A stretch of 64,000 nucleotides of DNA from positions 1 through 64,000 of the forward strand of contig JALKBU010000109.1 in assembly GCA_023091735.1 (NCBI GenBank), written 5' to 3'. Origin of the DNA: Trichomonas tenax. Its lineage: Eukaryota > Parabasalia > Trichomonadida > Trichomonadidae. The notes under the pieces were generated by a model that saw nothing but the letters and a program-made list of their open reading frames with translations, did no database searches and had not been told where the DNA came from. Positions within the stretch are counted from its first letter, which is position 1. The number at the start of each line of letters is the position of its first letter. A program made the position numbers and the translations under genes. Positions 24,101-32,015 of the stretch are shown here, piece by piece.

Positions 24101-26260
24101 AACAAGTCTCTTGAGGAGAGGCTCAATGCAGCAGCACAACAAAAGGCACAAGCAGAGCAGAAAGCAGCACAAACAAAGTCAGATTTGGATAAGGCTCTTG
24201 ATGAAATCGAAGATCACAAGCAAGAAAAAGAAATACTGCAAAAGAAGTTGAATCAAACAGCAAATGATCTTCAGAAACGTGTTAAGGAACTTCAAACAGA
24301 AAATGAGACACTTCACGATGAGGCTCTTCATAAGAATGAACAGCTCCAACGCGCTCTTGCTGAAGTCAAGAAGCAGTTGAAGGAGAAAGAGAGAGAACAC
24401 GAGAATCTTTCTAGAATTTCAGGCGATGAACTCACAGATTTGAAGACTCAACTTGAAGCACTTAAGGAACAATTTGCAAAGCTTTCAGACGAAAAAAAGG
24501 AGTCCGACAGACAACTGTTCCAAGTCACAAATGATAAGAATGGCCTCGAGGAAAGACTTGCAAGACTTGAAAACGATAAGAAGGATGTTGAAGGAAAACT
24601 TGCTAAAGTCATTGAAGAAAAGAAGGAAACAGAACGTCAGCTTGCTCAGGCAGTGAATGATAACGATGAACTCGAAGACAAGCTCGACAAGTTATCCAAT
24701 GAGAAGAAAGATCTCGAAGGAAAACTTGGCAAGCTCGATAATGAAAAGAAGGAATCTGAACGCTTGCTCGCTCAGAAGAACAATGATAATGATGATCTTG
24801 ATGATAAGATTGCCAAACTTATGAATGAAAAGAAGGATCTCGAAAACAAGCTTTCTAAAGCAGCAGATGACAAGAAGGATCTTGAAGGTAAATTGGCTGC
24901 ACTCACAGATGAGAAGGATCAAGAAGAGAAGCAATTGGCACAAACAGCGAGTGATAAGAAGGACTTAGAGAACAAGTTAGCTAAACTTAAAGACGAAAAG
25001 GCAGAAACAGAGAACAAACTTGCTAAAGTTACAGCTGAAAAGAACCAAGCTGAGAAACAGTTGATGCAAACAAACAACGAAAAGAATGATTTGAATGACA
25101 AATTCAACAAACTCAATAATGAGAAGAAAGATCTCGAAGGAAAGCTTGCAAAAGCTAACGATGACAAGAAGCAGACAGAACAACTTCTCGAGAAAGTCAA
25201 TCAAGAGAAGAAAGACGCGGAAGAGAAACTGGAAGAACTCGGACGCAAAGATAAACTTGTTTCAGATCTCGATGGACAGCTTGCTCGAGTTAAATCTCAA
25301 GCACAAGCTGCACAAGATGAACACGCACAACTCAGAGATCAGCTGAAACAGTCTGAAAACGATTTGGCCCAATCAAAGGCTCAAACAAATAATCTTCAAG
25401 TATTCATCGATAAACTCTGCGCAGCATTATCATGTAAGCAATCTGATGCCATCCAGACAGCATCCAACTTGAAGCTTCTTCGCGATTCTCTTGCGAAGAT
25501 CTTCGGTGAATTATCGAATGATGATCTAATTCTTGCATACAACAGTTTGAATGAATCGAGAAACCAGATCCAAGGAGAACTTTCATCACTTCGTGATTTT
25601 GTTTCTAAGATCATCTCAACAATTACAAATGGTGCAGCTCGTGTTTCATTTCCAATGGCTGCGGATATTCAAGCAAGAGTCATCACAATTGTCGAGAAAT
25701 CTACAGCATTGGCAAGGAACGATAGAAGAGCAGTTTCTGAAGTTTTACAACGTGCTGGAACTGTTGGATATCAGGGAAATGACTTGAATGAAGCAGTTGA
25801 TGCAATTGCTGACTATGCAGCAAGAATTCAAGCTCAAGAAAAACTTTTAGAGATCAGAGAAGAAATCGATCAAACACGAAAGATGCTCGAGAAAGAAGTA
25901 GAAAGCCGTTCACAGGATAATGCAGCATCGAAGAAGAAGCTTGAAGAGGCGCATCAGAGATTTGCTGATGCAAAGGCTGCTGCACGGCAGAAAGAAGAAG
26001 AGGCAGCAGCACAAATTCAGAATCTTGAAGCATCAATCAGAGATCTCGAAGATAAACTTCGTATTGAAAAGCAGCTCAGAGAAGAAATCACAAGAATTGG
26101 TCAAGGGAAGACCGCTGATATGAGATTAATTAAGGCTAAGCTTAGTGACCAAGAATTTGCTACAATCGAGCTTATCAACAATCTTATGGCAAAAGAAAGA
26201 GAAAGCTCAAGGCTTATGGCCAATTTGAGAAAAGCCCGAGAAGAGAAGCTCGGTAAATAA
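15134..26260 (+). CDS. Giant coiled-coil protein, 3708 residues
   Basis: Members of this family are often labelled 'viral A-type inclusion protein' or myosin/golgin-like in trichomonad databases because of heptads; that label says nothing about function. Residues 1-250 are mixed helical (QIVAQLYQERKKIF). Nearly all the rest is E/K/Q/N-rich coiled coil. Breaks occur between about residues 1830 and 2270 and again at about 3430-3560, where short globular-looking inserts carry a recurring motif (LGYIGDNLIEA, LGYGASTLPEAVEAL, VGYQGNDLNEAVDAI). Two tandem-repeat tracts lie within it. There are no membrane segments or head domain. It is likely a very long cytosolic tether or cytoskeletal/centrosomal scaffold; that is inference. 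The 11-kb frame is unbroken and has GC-richer codons than its neighbours, so it is under selection. Start ATG 15134; the stop is within TAAAT. Confidence 0.9.
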   Translation: MNSHQFSPTYAPVNDSAQIVAQLYQERKKIFIKSLQDSIKAISNDLIVLQLLQEQISSNYLSQRIDELISKQLNDGREQFIDTLIQKINKYEAIFNDERTELIRVMGDKIISFADSQITTASDRMRAIHSLTDQLRSLQEENSQLRANSSTTISISQRSEISKTQRSLKQDINSPTFMHIFAEVDISDFDYKLKALQTDSKTATKLVNSLMRSFKQYTVAMKTKMVEIATQCKNRVDSVERRLKQELERNAQLKHRYDDETIPSIMASHEETEAQLRDELNQSLRDTDRMKRDLNDRENAIKTLKRQQRQLFSVCEQLKNQNSKMEEELSQLRSETAMNASALSTSSVKYDEAMNEAQRANEEINQLQGVLNIAKNKIKKTTQRAENAEKQLQQMKRNEEEMQQSLAELTTSNTERENKLNHLREQNKELKKKCIQQNEQINELRHELDNIKAENESMQKKLNAAQIEAKNLQQSLTNVLDEKSALEEKADSLGTTSKEYEKLKQILSELKQKKEKAENDLADLERKLEKAEEDKDALDKTIKEQGTQIQREQSQIKQLIEENDAMQQLINEKLNDNKKLELQVKTLQQQLEQMSNEKAELQSNATILQASLDEKNQKINSLKSDLQEKDAKAFDVQSEADEMSSKFSTLEKQNDRHKKKIEDLKKQLSDNAAAIVKSDNEKNDLNEELARLKKALESLKAEFQGLSDANKKLTEENEQLENKLKDKDMNLDKLTRQIQNHSNRISENESQLGEVQSQLDDALMANHSQDQKIGQLNRQLAQLTSQKQVADDRIKELERQNQTIARKLTNTKDELQTALHNNAEHEDKIQSQQREIDILHKEGENLQKRSQQTIDDLTNQLAKTKDELRQVDQQLKDLMKQKENNDEKMQSTIADLGSELDRTKNKLQATARQLDLQTKQTQQDKDAADNTIQQQKQELDKLTQTVNDLTNQLSQSELSLQNSNTALEEQVDQLQSDLISKTKENDQLLKQASQLKDDLTSKIEQLKGDLEQTTSKLNDASKQKQDLEKSSAEEKQRLNDEFSNLNLQLANTQRESAQQAKKLTNDNKLLTQELEEAKKDINRLEQRNRDLTQAKSTGEQEYIRKQTELEDQAEALQKENTNYKNQNELLTKKLDKANNESEVHIAQLVNELQALTAKLKEMSQQKNANEAKAERQINEMEAEIDELKKDIDILRTKHDNLKKKHKASNDEHAEQMSQIRQEKDALEKKLKEITQAKQLCEQQSASEIASLNDQVMQLQGKLDNATKQLEATQKKLQQTQTDLGDELEQTQQANMNLEQKLKDMANQYSKNKDSLNEEKDQIQNKLQETAKEVDSLKQQNEALNKKSEQDIDNLKNELEALKAQNAQNEQKVKDFGNQKAAAEQKSAQLQQQLDDQVAALKQEIENGKREADANNKRYQATQKDLESRLKTATDDLKNLDQDHKNLIADKSAAENKNASKINDLEDEIEKLTNDCETFKIKNASLKKKLTAANQDNVNKDEMIRQIRDENEIKIKEINKQNKQKELEMNNYLSNLQDQIDQLQNQLAQSQRENDTLNKRINNIQGDKDQQDKEYAEELEKLENQLKQLQQQKNQADQDNNEQKEAHAQEMQKMQQQMDEIQKASDANDKKNQQQAKNLEEKLEQANQSIAALEGKVNEMNQQKAQNDQKAAQNATDMNNALDKAKSETESAKRENELLQKKLAQSVADLQKQIDAITAENQELKEEADKANADCAKAKEQLNKAMADTKKQIADKEKSHEAELRNSNEEKQGMKKKLSETTIELSKAKEQFQQANEEKERTQAKLDNEENKRKHAENQLKQTAQQCTDLKDIIEQAMHATGATNNDDLIKAVKNNANSQSILDKACRNIGVAPNELPQTLTNIANERKHMINTLQIPEKEDIGSKVDALVNQHKEFLDELNNLKAFNKKFSKAFNFEFTPTETAVKNAAKAGSQAHEDRVCAQEIVGRAQKLGYIGDNLIEASDFMTNTVKKQLGDELDRTKQDNTAKQNAMKAMQEKIDELTGKLDTASKQGDEKDKDYNAKVKNLQQQIKELQAKSDDIAKDFSEESEQRSQLEGKLKAIVGAVGASDADSALQAAQKSFQKSKTLDEILDVIKVDEDQAVDHVTDLNNKSGVLQSIQDMMNTPNSDKVAPVVKKYVDERNRIDQFLETNGAVPLPEAVEEVVMNEKKLLFELENAQNTIKKFYDANGMTMPSPGASPTKKSQIFKDIEKQRERAAENKEQIQDVLEEVHKLGYGASTLPEAVEALKNAVQKEEKKKQDVLQQQFNQEKQNMQDENEELQAANAKLQDENSQQQKKLAEQNKAINDADLEIMDLQSKAETQTANLAAKTKENEVLAKKLEDTEAMLQNEKKEHDSDKAAAEKKLKDLTQQKQQQEQDYALEKDELEDNIKRLSKQIENAKRENDSINGKLEAKEEELKQQVAKANDDLEKARKQINDLNKQAKQKEKETLSQVTELEDQVEELQKNLSQSQRDNDALNKKVQAMQEEQAQKDANNAAEMDKLQNQLKQLQQQKVQLEQDFNKQNEEQDDEIQKLTKDLEDMQKQNDQKVREMNKQQKHKEDEANNQILSLNDQIEALKRNISQLQSNNDSINKKLAEREEEHANTVANDNEEIDKLRKQLNELSKQFKQKEKEQNSSIEELQDQIDVLENTLAQVQRDLENTSKKLADKENELAQTIAKDNEEHDNLNNQINELNKQAKQKDKEQSAAMQAMKEQNEALQNQLNQAQKDNDDLNKKLNAKDEELKQTIVKDNDEIEKQKKALNDTTKQLKQKEKDSADQAANLNDQLAKLQKSLSQAQKDNENLSKRLSEKDEELKQTIAKDNDEIEKQKKAINELNKQSKQKEREAGNHVMDLQTQIEDLQKSLSQSQRDNDALGKKIQNLQNENEQEQQEHKDAVEILENQIKQLAQQKNQSEQDKAKQKEQYEQEIENFNQQIEDLQKQGDINDRKHQQQVKSLEEQISNLTGDNKSLEERLNAAAQQKAQAEQKAAQTKSDLDKALDEIEDHKQEKEILQKKLNQTANDLQKRVKELQTENETLHDEALHKNEQLQRALAEVKKQLKEKEREHENLSRISGDELTDLKTQLEALKEQFAKLSDEKKESDRQLFQVTNDKNGLEERLARLENDKKDVEGKLAKVIEEKKETERQLAQAVNDNDELEDKLDKLSNEKKDLEGKLGKLDNEKKESERLLAQKNNDNDDLDDKIAKLMNEKKDLENKLSKAADDKKDLEGKLAALTDEKDQEEKQLAQTASDKKDLENKLAKLKDEKAETENKLAKVTAEKNQAEKQLMQTNNEKNDLNDKFNKLNNEKKDLEGKLAKANDDKKQTEQLLEKVNQEKKDAEEKLEELGRKDKLVSDLDGQLARVKSQAQAAQDEHAQLRDQLKQSENDLAQSKAQTNNLQVFIDKLCAALSCKQSDAIQTASNLKLLRDSLAKIFGELSNDDLILAYNSLNESRNQIQGELSSLRDFVSKIISTITNGAARVSFPMAADIQARVITIVEKSTALARNDRRAVSEVLQRAGTVGYQGNDLNEAVDAIADYAARIQAQEKLLEIREEIDQTRKMLEKEVESRSQDNAASKKKLEEAHQRFADAKAAARQKEEEAAAQIQNLEASIRDLEDKLRIEKQLREEITRIGQGKTADMRLIKAKLSDQEFATIELINNLMAKERESSRLMANLRKAREEKLGK
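22900..23760 (+). repeat. 213-bp (71-codon) tandem repeat in the giant coiled-coil gene
   Basis: At least four units in register. The core VANDNEEIDKL / IAKDNEEHDNL / IVKDNDEIEKQ / IAKDNDEIEKQ falls at about 23011, 23224, 23437 and 23650, exactly 213 bp apart. DNA identity between the last two units is high. Weaker copies lie upstream. Confidence 0.85.
24491..25246 (+). repeat. 42-bp (14-residue) units in a 126-bp higher-order repeat
   Basis: Eighteen consecutive 14-residue units of the type EKKDLEGKLAKLDN, exactly 756 bp, no gaps. Units also resemble each other three apart (1, 4, 7 end in LAQ-type sequences), giving a 42-residue/126-bp super-period. The phase slips by one unit after unit 9, as expected from a unit gain or loss. 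Confidence 0.85.
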
Positions 26261-26966
26261 CATTATTGTATTTATTTTTTATATTTGTATAAACATATTT
26301 TGTATTAAAATTAATTCCTTATCTCGTGTTAATTTTCTTGTGATACAGAGGCATTCTAGATCAATTATTCTTACAGTCATAATTGATGAACCAAATAAAT
26401 TCAAAAGCGTGCATGACATAATAAAATTATGTTTGTTGTAAAATGATTAAACTTCTTTAATAAATGAAAGAAAAGTCCATATATATATAAATTATTTTTA
26501 TTAATGCGCCTTCAATTAATAAATACCTATTAAAGCATTATGTGTTTGAGAGCTCAGAAATTTTGAATTGAGTGCGCATAAATATATAAGAACAATCATC
26601 AATAGATTCTATATTCAAAAATACTCAATGCTTGATTTCAAGTTAAATTTTTCTGGCTTCAAAATCTTGACCAGCATTGTAGTCCAGATCAATTTAAGCA
26701 TTTATATCAATAGGCTGAATGATTATTAATTAGAAACTATAGAAAAATAAAATTTCACTATTGTGAAATTTGAACAGCTCTAAATTGAAAATAATTTTAC
26801 CATAAAAAATTCTAAAGAAAAAAGCTATTAAATTAAACTTGAAAGGCATAATTTGCGACGCAATGATGAAGTATTCATAAATATGTAAAAACTGAATTCC
26901 ATTTGGGGTATTAAATGTTTTGGCAAATTTATTTTTCTATGTTGCGTCACTTTTTATTATTTTCCA
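26261..26966. other. Intergenic, nothing recognised
   Basis: Terminal TAAA-type signals of the giant gene, then AT-rich sequence up to the Inr at 26967. Confidence 0.45.
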
Positions 26967-26971
26967 TCATT
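26967..26971 (+). promoter_or_regulatory. Inr (TCATT) of the gene at 26976
   Basis: TCATT four bases upstream of the ATG. Confidence 0.65.
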
Positions 26972-26975
26972 ATTT

Positions 26976-27443
26976 ATGGAGGACTCTTATTTATTTGACG
27001 AAACTTTCAAACCAATTGAAGATTTCATCAGTTATCCAAATGCTGAAACTGCTGCAGATCGTGCTTTGCTTTTGGCATCAATAATTGAACTAATTTCAGA
27101 TCTTGGTTTTGATTTAAGTCCAGAAACAAAGAAAATCAAAAGCAGTTATGGGCCACGAAGAACAGGTAGCCATGAAAAACAGAGACTGGACACGTACAAA
27201 CAAAATAATGAAATCGACGCTTCTGAAGCAAAAGAATTAGTAAAGAAATATCATGGCGGAAAATTACCAAATGACAAGGATTTGAAAGCGTTATTAGGGA
27301 TACTTGAAAAAAAGAAATTGATAGAGTTCACAAGATCTGAAAAGAAATGTAAGGAATACAAATATATTCTCATTCAAAAGAACCTTAATTTTTTTAAAGA
27401 ATTGTTTGAAAATGGAACACGCATTGGCTACTATGGAGAATAG
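26976..27443 (+). CDS. Hypothetical protein, 155 residues, possible winged-helix-like fold
   Basis: Not recognised with confidence. An acidic N-terminus (MEDSYLFDETFKPIEDF) is followed by a helix (ADRALLLASIIELISDLGFD), a basic loop (SSYGPRRTGSHEKQR), a second helical part and a C-terminal beta/helix portion (KKLIEFTRSEKKCKEYKYIL). The helix-basic loop-helix layout would suit nucleic-acid binding, but this is only a guess from residue pattern. The start is supported by an Inr at 26967-26971. It is intact, with a TAG stop, and flanked by empty AT-rich sequence. Confidence 0.65.
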   Translation: MEDSYLFDETFKPIEDFISYPNAETAADRALLLASIIELISDLGFDLSPETKKIKSSYGPRRTGSHEKQRLDTYKQNNEIDASEAKELVKKYHGGKLPNDKDLKALLGILEKKKLIEFTRSEKKCKEYKYILIQKNLNFFKELFENGTRIGYYGE

Positions 27444-28051
27444 AATGAGCTATGTAATATATTAATAAGCGCTATTGATGACACAGTTTTGTTTTTCATA
27501 ATATTAATGATAAACCATGGTAAAATATAAAGTTAAAAAATATTTCCGTTTTGTAATTGAAGGTGTTCAATTTCAAAAAAATCAGATTTATATAAATTTA
27601 TCAATTAGGATACATCACTATATATTCCTATTTATGATTCAGCAATATAGGTGAACAAAACCTCATCATAGACAAACTTCATCCATTTAATTCACATGTA
27701 AGTATGGTTAAAATAAAGTAATATGTTCTCGAAATTGATAATGAAATAATATTTAAATAATACAGCAACTATGCATCATTTGAATTTAACACATTGCTAT
27801 AAAAATATTTCTTGAAAATTGTTTAAAAATCGAAGTAGTTAAAGTGGCCAAAAGGTGGAGTGTCCCTGTTTTTTTGTGCTGATGTGTCGTCACTTTTGGC
27901 GTGCACTGTATAACACAACGTTGTGTTAAGCAGTTTCCCTCAGACACAATAATATAAACAATAATTTATAATGTAAAACAACAAAATGTTTGCCATGTTA
28001 AAAATAATTTATTCAAATTGAGCACTTGAAACAAACATGTTTGTCATCTCA
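27444..28051. other. Intergenic with an 18-nt perfect palindrome
   Basis: Mostly AT-rich. From 27850 to 27950 composition changes and contains the palindrome at 27911-27928. Confidence 0.45.
27911..27928. repeat. 18-nt perfect palindrome
   Basis: TAACACAAC followed directly by its reverse complement GTTGTGTTA, with no spacer. It lies in a GC-richer patch with no gene. Confidence 0.9.
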
Positions 28052-28056
28052 TCATT
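28052..28056 (+). promoter_or_regulatory. Inr (TCATT) retained in front of a dead gene
   Basis: TCATT directly abuts the ATG at 28057 of the pseudogene that follows. Confidence 0.5.
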
Positions 28057-28795
28057 ATGAGTGCGTGAGCAATCTATGGAGCACCTACAAGTACTTAAAG
28101 AGGTTCTTATGTTTCATATGATAGAGCATCCAGAGCAGCGCCATATATAAGTGCGGCAGCTGGAATTGATCATTTGCCTATAGTTTGATTTGCGGTTATC
28201 TCCGTGGTGCCTACTGCAGCTATGATAAAGCAAGTTGGGCTGCAAATCAAATGGCAAATGAAATAGTTGATTATCATTCTAAAATGCAAAACCAAGAAGA
28301 AGAGAAGAGGAATGAAGCAAAAATGATCATTAATAGCCAAAAGAATCAACCTAATAACATTTTATCTAAAAATGATGAAGTCAAAAAAGATGAAAACGCA
28401 GAAAAAGAGGAAAACAATGATAGTATTAATGAAGAAGAAGTTAGTGAAGATATCAAAGTCAATCCAGAGAATTTTGAAAATTCATCAAAGTCTAATATAA
28501 TTGTTGAATCTGAATATCAAGAAATTCCAACAAAAGGAGAAAAAGATAGTGTAGGTGAGATTGAAAATATACAAGAAAAATCTTTAAATGAAAATAAATC
28601 TCAAAATGAAGAAACCAAAGAGCAAAATGAAGGCTCCGATGAAAATGATGCGAATAATAAAGAGAGAATGTTAAAGATGATGAAGAAATTATTAAAGAAA
28701 AAGAAGAAGACATTCCAGTGAAAGAAGAAGTTCAGACAGTGAAGGAAGATCTCAAAGAGAAAGAAAAGCCAGTGAAAGAAAAAAATATATGTTGA
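28057..28795 (+). pseudogene. Decayed gene of unknown family with E/K-rich tail
   Basis: The ATG at 28057 abuts an Inr, but the frame meets TGA at codon 4 and TAA at codon 14. The same frame then reads RGSYVSYDRASRAAPYISAA and AGIDHLPIV to another TGA. A frameshift near 28185 gives GYLRGAYCSYDKASWAANQM, an imperfect duplicate of the first segment (SYDRAS/SYDKAS), then a long acidic and lysine-rich tail. Near 28670 another shift is needed to continue the acidic tail (DDEEIIKEKEEDIPVKEE) to the TGA at 28793-28795. Family unknown; the two SYD(R/K)AS segments look like a repeated domain. Confidence 0.55.
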
Positions 28796-29020
28796 AATTT
28801 CAACTCAAATGAAGATGACTGGAGATTTTATTGATATGATGATGGAGAGCCTCAAGTGTCAGACCTTGAACCAAGGAATTGTTATTAATCATTATCATTA
28901 CAATAAATAATGAATTTTTATTGAAGTCCAAAAAAAAGACTTCATTCCAGAAAATTAAGGGATATTATAAATGGAGAATTAGAACTTAATATATATTTAT
29001 ATATTAAACATATTTAATAA

Positions 29021-29785
29021 TTAACAAGTTTCTATGCATAACAATACTGATATTAAAGTGATTTTGATGTTTATATTTCGAATAGATACTAAAGTTGGAC
29101 ATTTATGAGGAAGAATTGGTTTATATGCAATTACAATATTTTTGGGACTTCCTTCAAACATCCCAAATGTATTTATAATAACATTTTTTTTCATAATTTT
29201 AACATATTCCATTACTGCACAATTGTAAATGAATGTCTTTTCAATAGTTTTTAAAGAAGGGGGTAATCTAATATATTTCAAAGTTCTGCCAAAAGCGAAA
29301 GCTGCAATACCAATGGTTTCAACACCAAATGGAACAACAATGTGCGTTTCGTTCCTGTAAGGAGGCCAATAGCACAATTTCTTCATATCTTTCGTGTATA
29401 ATATACCATCAAAATCTCGGAAATATTTGTTGTCTGGATGGACAAAAAGACCTATAAGATAATAATGCTGATCAAAAGGTTGTCAAGTTGATATTGAAAT
29501 TACTGAAGCAGGAATTATAAAATATTCAACCTTCATTCCTCGAAAAATGTTATTCTCAATATAAGTTAAGCTGTTATCGAAAGAAACATTGATAAGACTT
29601 TTGCAATTTATAAAAGGAGATTCTCTGAGGTAGATTTAAATCCAACAATATTTAATTTAACAGCATCTATATTGTCAGTTATCTGTTCAAGAGTTCCGAA
29701 TCCCGTAACGATGTAAGATTGCGGTTCTCCTGACTGAACAAAACTTGATATAACCAATTCAACTTTCTAGAAATATAAATTCAAC
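29021..29785 (-). pseudogene. BspA-like (LRR_5) surface protein, decayed copy A
   Basis: BspA-like leucine-rich-repeat proteins are large trichomonad surface families. This copy reads SYIVTGFGTLEQITDNIDAV, is frameshifted near 29635, continues CKSLINVSFDNSLTYIENNI, has a TGA near 29490, then an open end with YIRLPPSLKTIEKTFIYNCA and a CP-containing tail. It is a tandem duplicate of the copy at 29851-30590, with the same order of motifs (KYFRDFDGILYTKDMKKL, YWPPYRNETHIVVPFGVE). The short length and lesions mark it as non-functional. Confidence 0.7.
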
Positions 29786-29850
29786 AAACTTAATCATTGG
29801 CACTTTTATTTTCCAGGCTATATTTTAAACATCTTAATTATAACTAATAA

Positions 29851-30590
29851 TCACAAAACTATCATCGCGGATGTAAGAATCATATATTTCAAACAAAATT
29901 CTTTCTTCCAGACAACGGAAGGACATTCAATTGGATGAATTGGAATAAATGCAATTGTAATATTTTGGGGACTTCCACGAAACCAACCATTCTTGTCCAT
30001 ATTAACGTTTTTCTCATAATTCTGAATCTCAACGTACTCCATACATAAGCAATAATACAAAAATACACGTTCTATCATTATAACTGATGGTGGTAATCTG
30101 ATATATTTTGTTGTTTTGCTAAATGCAAAAGCCGCACAAGCGATGATTTCAACACCATTTGGAACTATTATATGTGTTTCATTTCGGTTTGGAGGCCAAT
30201 AATATAATTTCTTCATATTCTTCGTGTATATTATACCATCTATATCTCGAAAATATTTATTGTCTGGATGGACAAAAACGCATTTAAGGTAATAAGTGTT
30301 ATCAAATGATTGTTCAGCACTCAGAGATTTTAGTGATGCAGGAATAGTAAAATATTCAACTTTCGTTCCATAAAATATATTATTTGCAATTGAAAGCAAG
30401 CTGTTGTCAAAAGAAACATTGATCAAATTAGGGAAATCCTTGAATGGATTATCTGCAACGGCAGAAAATCCATTTATTTGGAGTTCAATGGCATCAGTGT
30501 TTTGAGTAACAATTCCTAAAGTTCCGGTTCCTGTGATAATATACGAATTTGGTTGTCTTGATGATGCAAAACTTGTGATTCCTATTTATT
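29851..30590 (-). pseudogene. BspA-like (LRR_5) surface protein, copy B, missing a proper start
   Basis: An open frame from about 30590 to TAA 29851 reads SYIITGTGTLGIVTQNTDAI, FPNLINVSFDNSLLSIANNI, FTIPASLKSLSA and YIRLPPSVIMIERVF, the typical BspA-like LRR pattern, then a hydrophobic tail (LKYMILTSAMIVL). There is no in-frame ATG: upstream are stops, while a one-base shift would reach MIAMKINR, so the 5' end is frameshifted. No signal peptide can be assigned. Better preserved than copy A. Confidence 0.65.
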
Positions 30591-30592
30591 TT

Positions 30593-31100
30593 CATTGCAA
30601 TCATAGATTTGTATTCATAACAAATGGCACTTTTTTTGTATTTTTGGATGCCTTATCTGCGATTGATGATTTTTATTTTTTTCCTTGATTGGGTTCCGAA
30701 ATAATGCAAAATATCGACTTAACTATATAGAGGAACATCAACAAATATTAAAGTGTTCTCAAATTTTGTGTTGAAAGGGATCTCTTACAAAAAATCTAGC
30801 TCTATATAATATTAATATAAACAATACAAATGTATAAAAATTAACATGTGTGTGATATATGTTTGTATTGATTTGGATGAATTATTGATGCTCATCTTTG
30901 TTTTTAATTTGGAATAAGGGCTTCATGGTAAGCGTAATAATAATTGAAGGATTGCCCCAATAAAATATTTATTAAGTTTTATGATCTCAAATTATCTCTC
31001 AAAGACAGAATTTTGTTATGTAAACTAATAAAAAGTGACAATTATTGTTGATCAAAATTTTTGTGTTTTACAAAAAAAGATGGAAAAAATACTAATCAGT
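30593..31100. other. Intergenic, nothing recognised
   Basis: AT-rich sequence between the BspA-like copies and the acetyltransferase remnant. Confidence 0.45.
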
Positions 31101-31105
31101 TCACT
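31101..31105 (+). promoter_or_regulatory. Inr (TCACT) of the acetyltransferase remnant
   Basis: TCACT six bases upstream of an ATG at 31112. Confidence 0.5.
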
Positions 31106-31111
31106 TTTTTT

Positions 31112-31548
31112 ATGGAAACACTAATATTCCTTTCTATCGATATGCTAAATTATCCTATGCAATGGCTAAACTTTGGAGAGGTCTTTGATCAGAACAAGTA
31201 GATTTTTAAGGGAAGGATTTTTTTGAAGGGCTATTACGCTATGGGTGAAAAAGCAGTAGGTGAAGTTAATGATGAACTTGTTTCAATAATATTTTGTTTC
31301 TCAATTATCGAAAAATATAGAAATCGTGGTTTTGGGAAACAGATGATGAAGTTTGCTTTAGATAAAATGAAAAACAGTAGAAAAATCATTTTGCAAGTCA
31401 AGACTTCGAATTATAATGCAATAACTATGTACGAACATTCTGGCTTCACCTCCCATGCTATTACAGCCCAGGCACAGATGCATATCTAATGCGATGTAAA
31501 AACGAAATTGTGAAGATGATTCCCTCAAAGAAAGCATTAAATCCATAG
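31112..31548 (+). pseudogene. GNAT N-acetyltransferase remnant (NAA50-like)
   Basis: The central frame (31223-31489) contains the acetyl-CoA-binding motif IEKYRNRGFGKQMM (R-x-x-G-x-G/A type) and the GNAT motif B region NYNAITMYEHSGF. Near 31455 a frameshift leads into YYSPGTDAYLMRCKNEIV, the conserved end of NAT catalytic subunits, stopping at 31546-31548. The N-terminus from the ATG at 31112 is also broken by shifts and a TAG. GNATs of this kind acetylate protein N-termini. At least two lesions make it a pseudogene. Confidence 0.65.
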
Positions 31549-32004
31549 GTAATAATATGAAGTATTACATTCCATTCGATAATTCTAGGATTTTTCATAG
31601 ATAAAGTGATTAATCACAAAGTGTATTATCATGAATGTGCATTTTGGGTAAATCAAATCTTTAGTTTTCAAATTTGATACTGTGAATCAATGAAGATTTG
31701 CATGTGTACTTAGAATACAAAGCTAGAGGTTCTAATTCTCATATTCAGATATAACTTGTATCATACATAAATATCTTTTTCCATATGTTGTTAATAGCAT
31801 CATAAAGTTTTCTGCAATATATTTATGATTAAATTTTATTCATGTTCCAAAATCCAGGCTATAGATTTTATGTCGATCTCTGTTGCTTTACATTAGGTAA
31901 CACGTATCTGAAATGCTCATTGAAAACCATGTTTTAGATTGGTTCTAAAATTGTCAAATAAACAGTATTTACATGCCAAAGGTAATTTTACGCGACAAAT
32001 AATT
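31549..32004. other. Intergenic, nothing recognised
   Basis: AT-rich spacer up to the Inr of the next gene. Confidence 0.45.
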
Positions 32005-32009
32005 TCACT
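32005..32009 (+). promoter_or_regulatory. Inr (TCACT) of the RRM/proline-rich gene
   Basis: TCACT six bases before the ATG at 32016. Confidence 0.65.
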
Positions 32010-32015
32010 CTTAAA

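Noticed and set aside
15134..26260. Viral A-type inclusion protein identity
   Set aside because: That label arises from generic coiled-coil similarity; nothing viral is visible.
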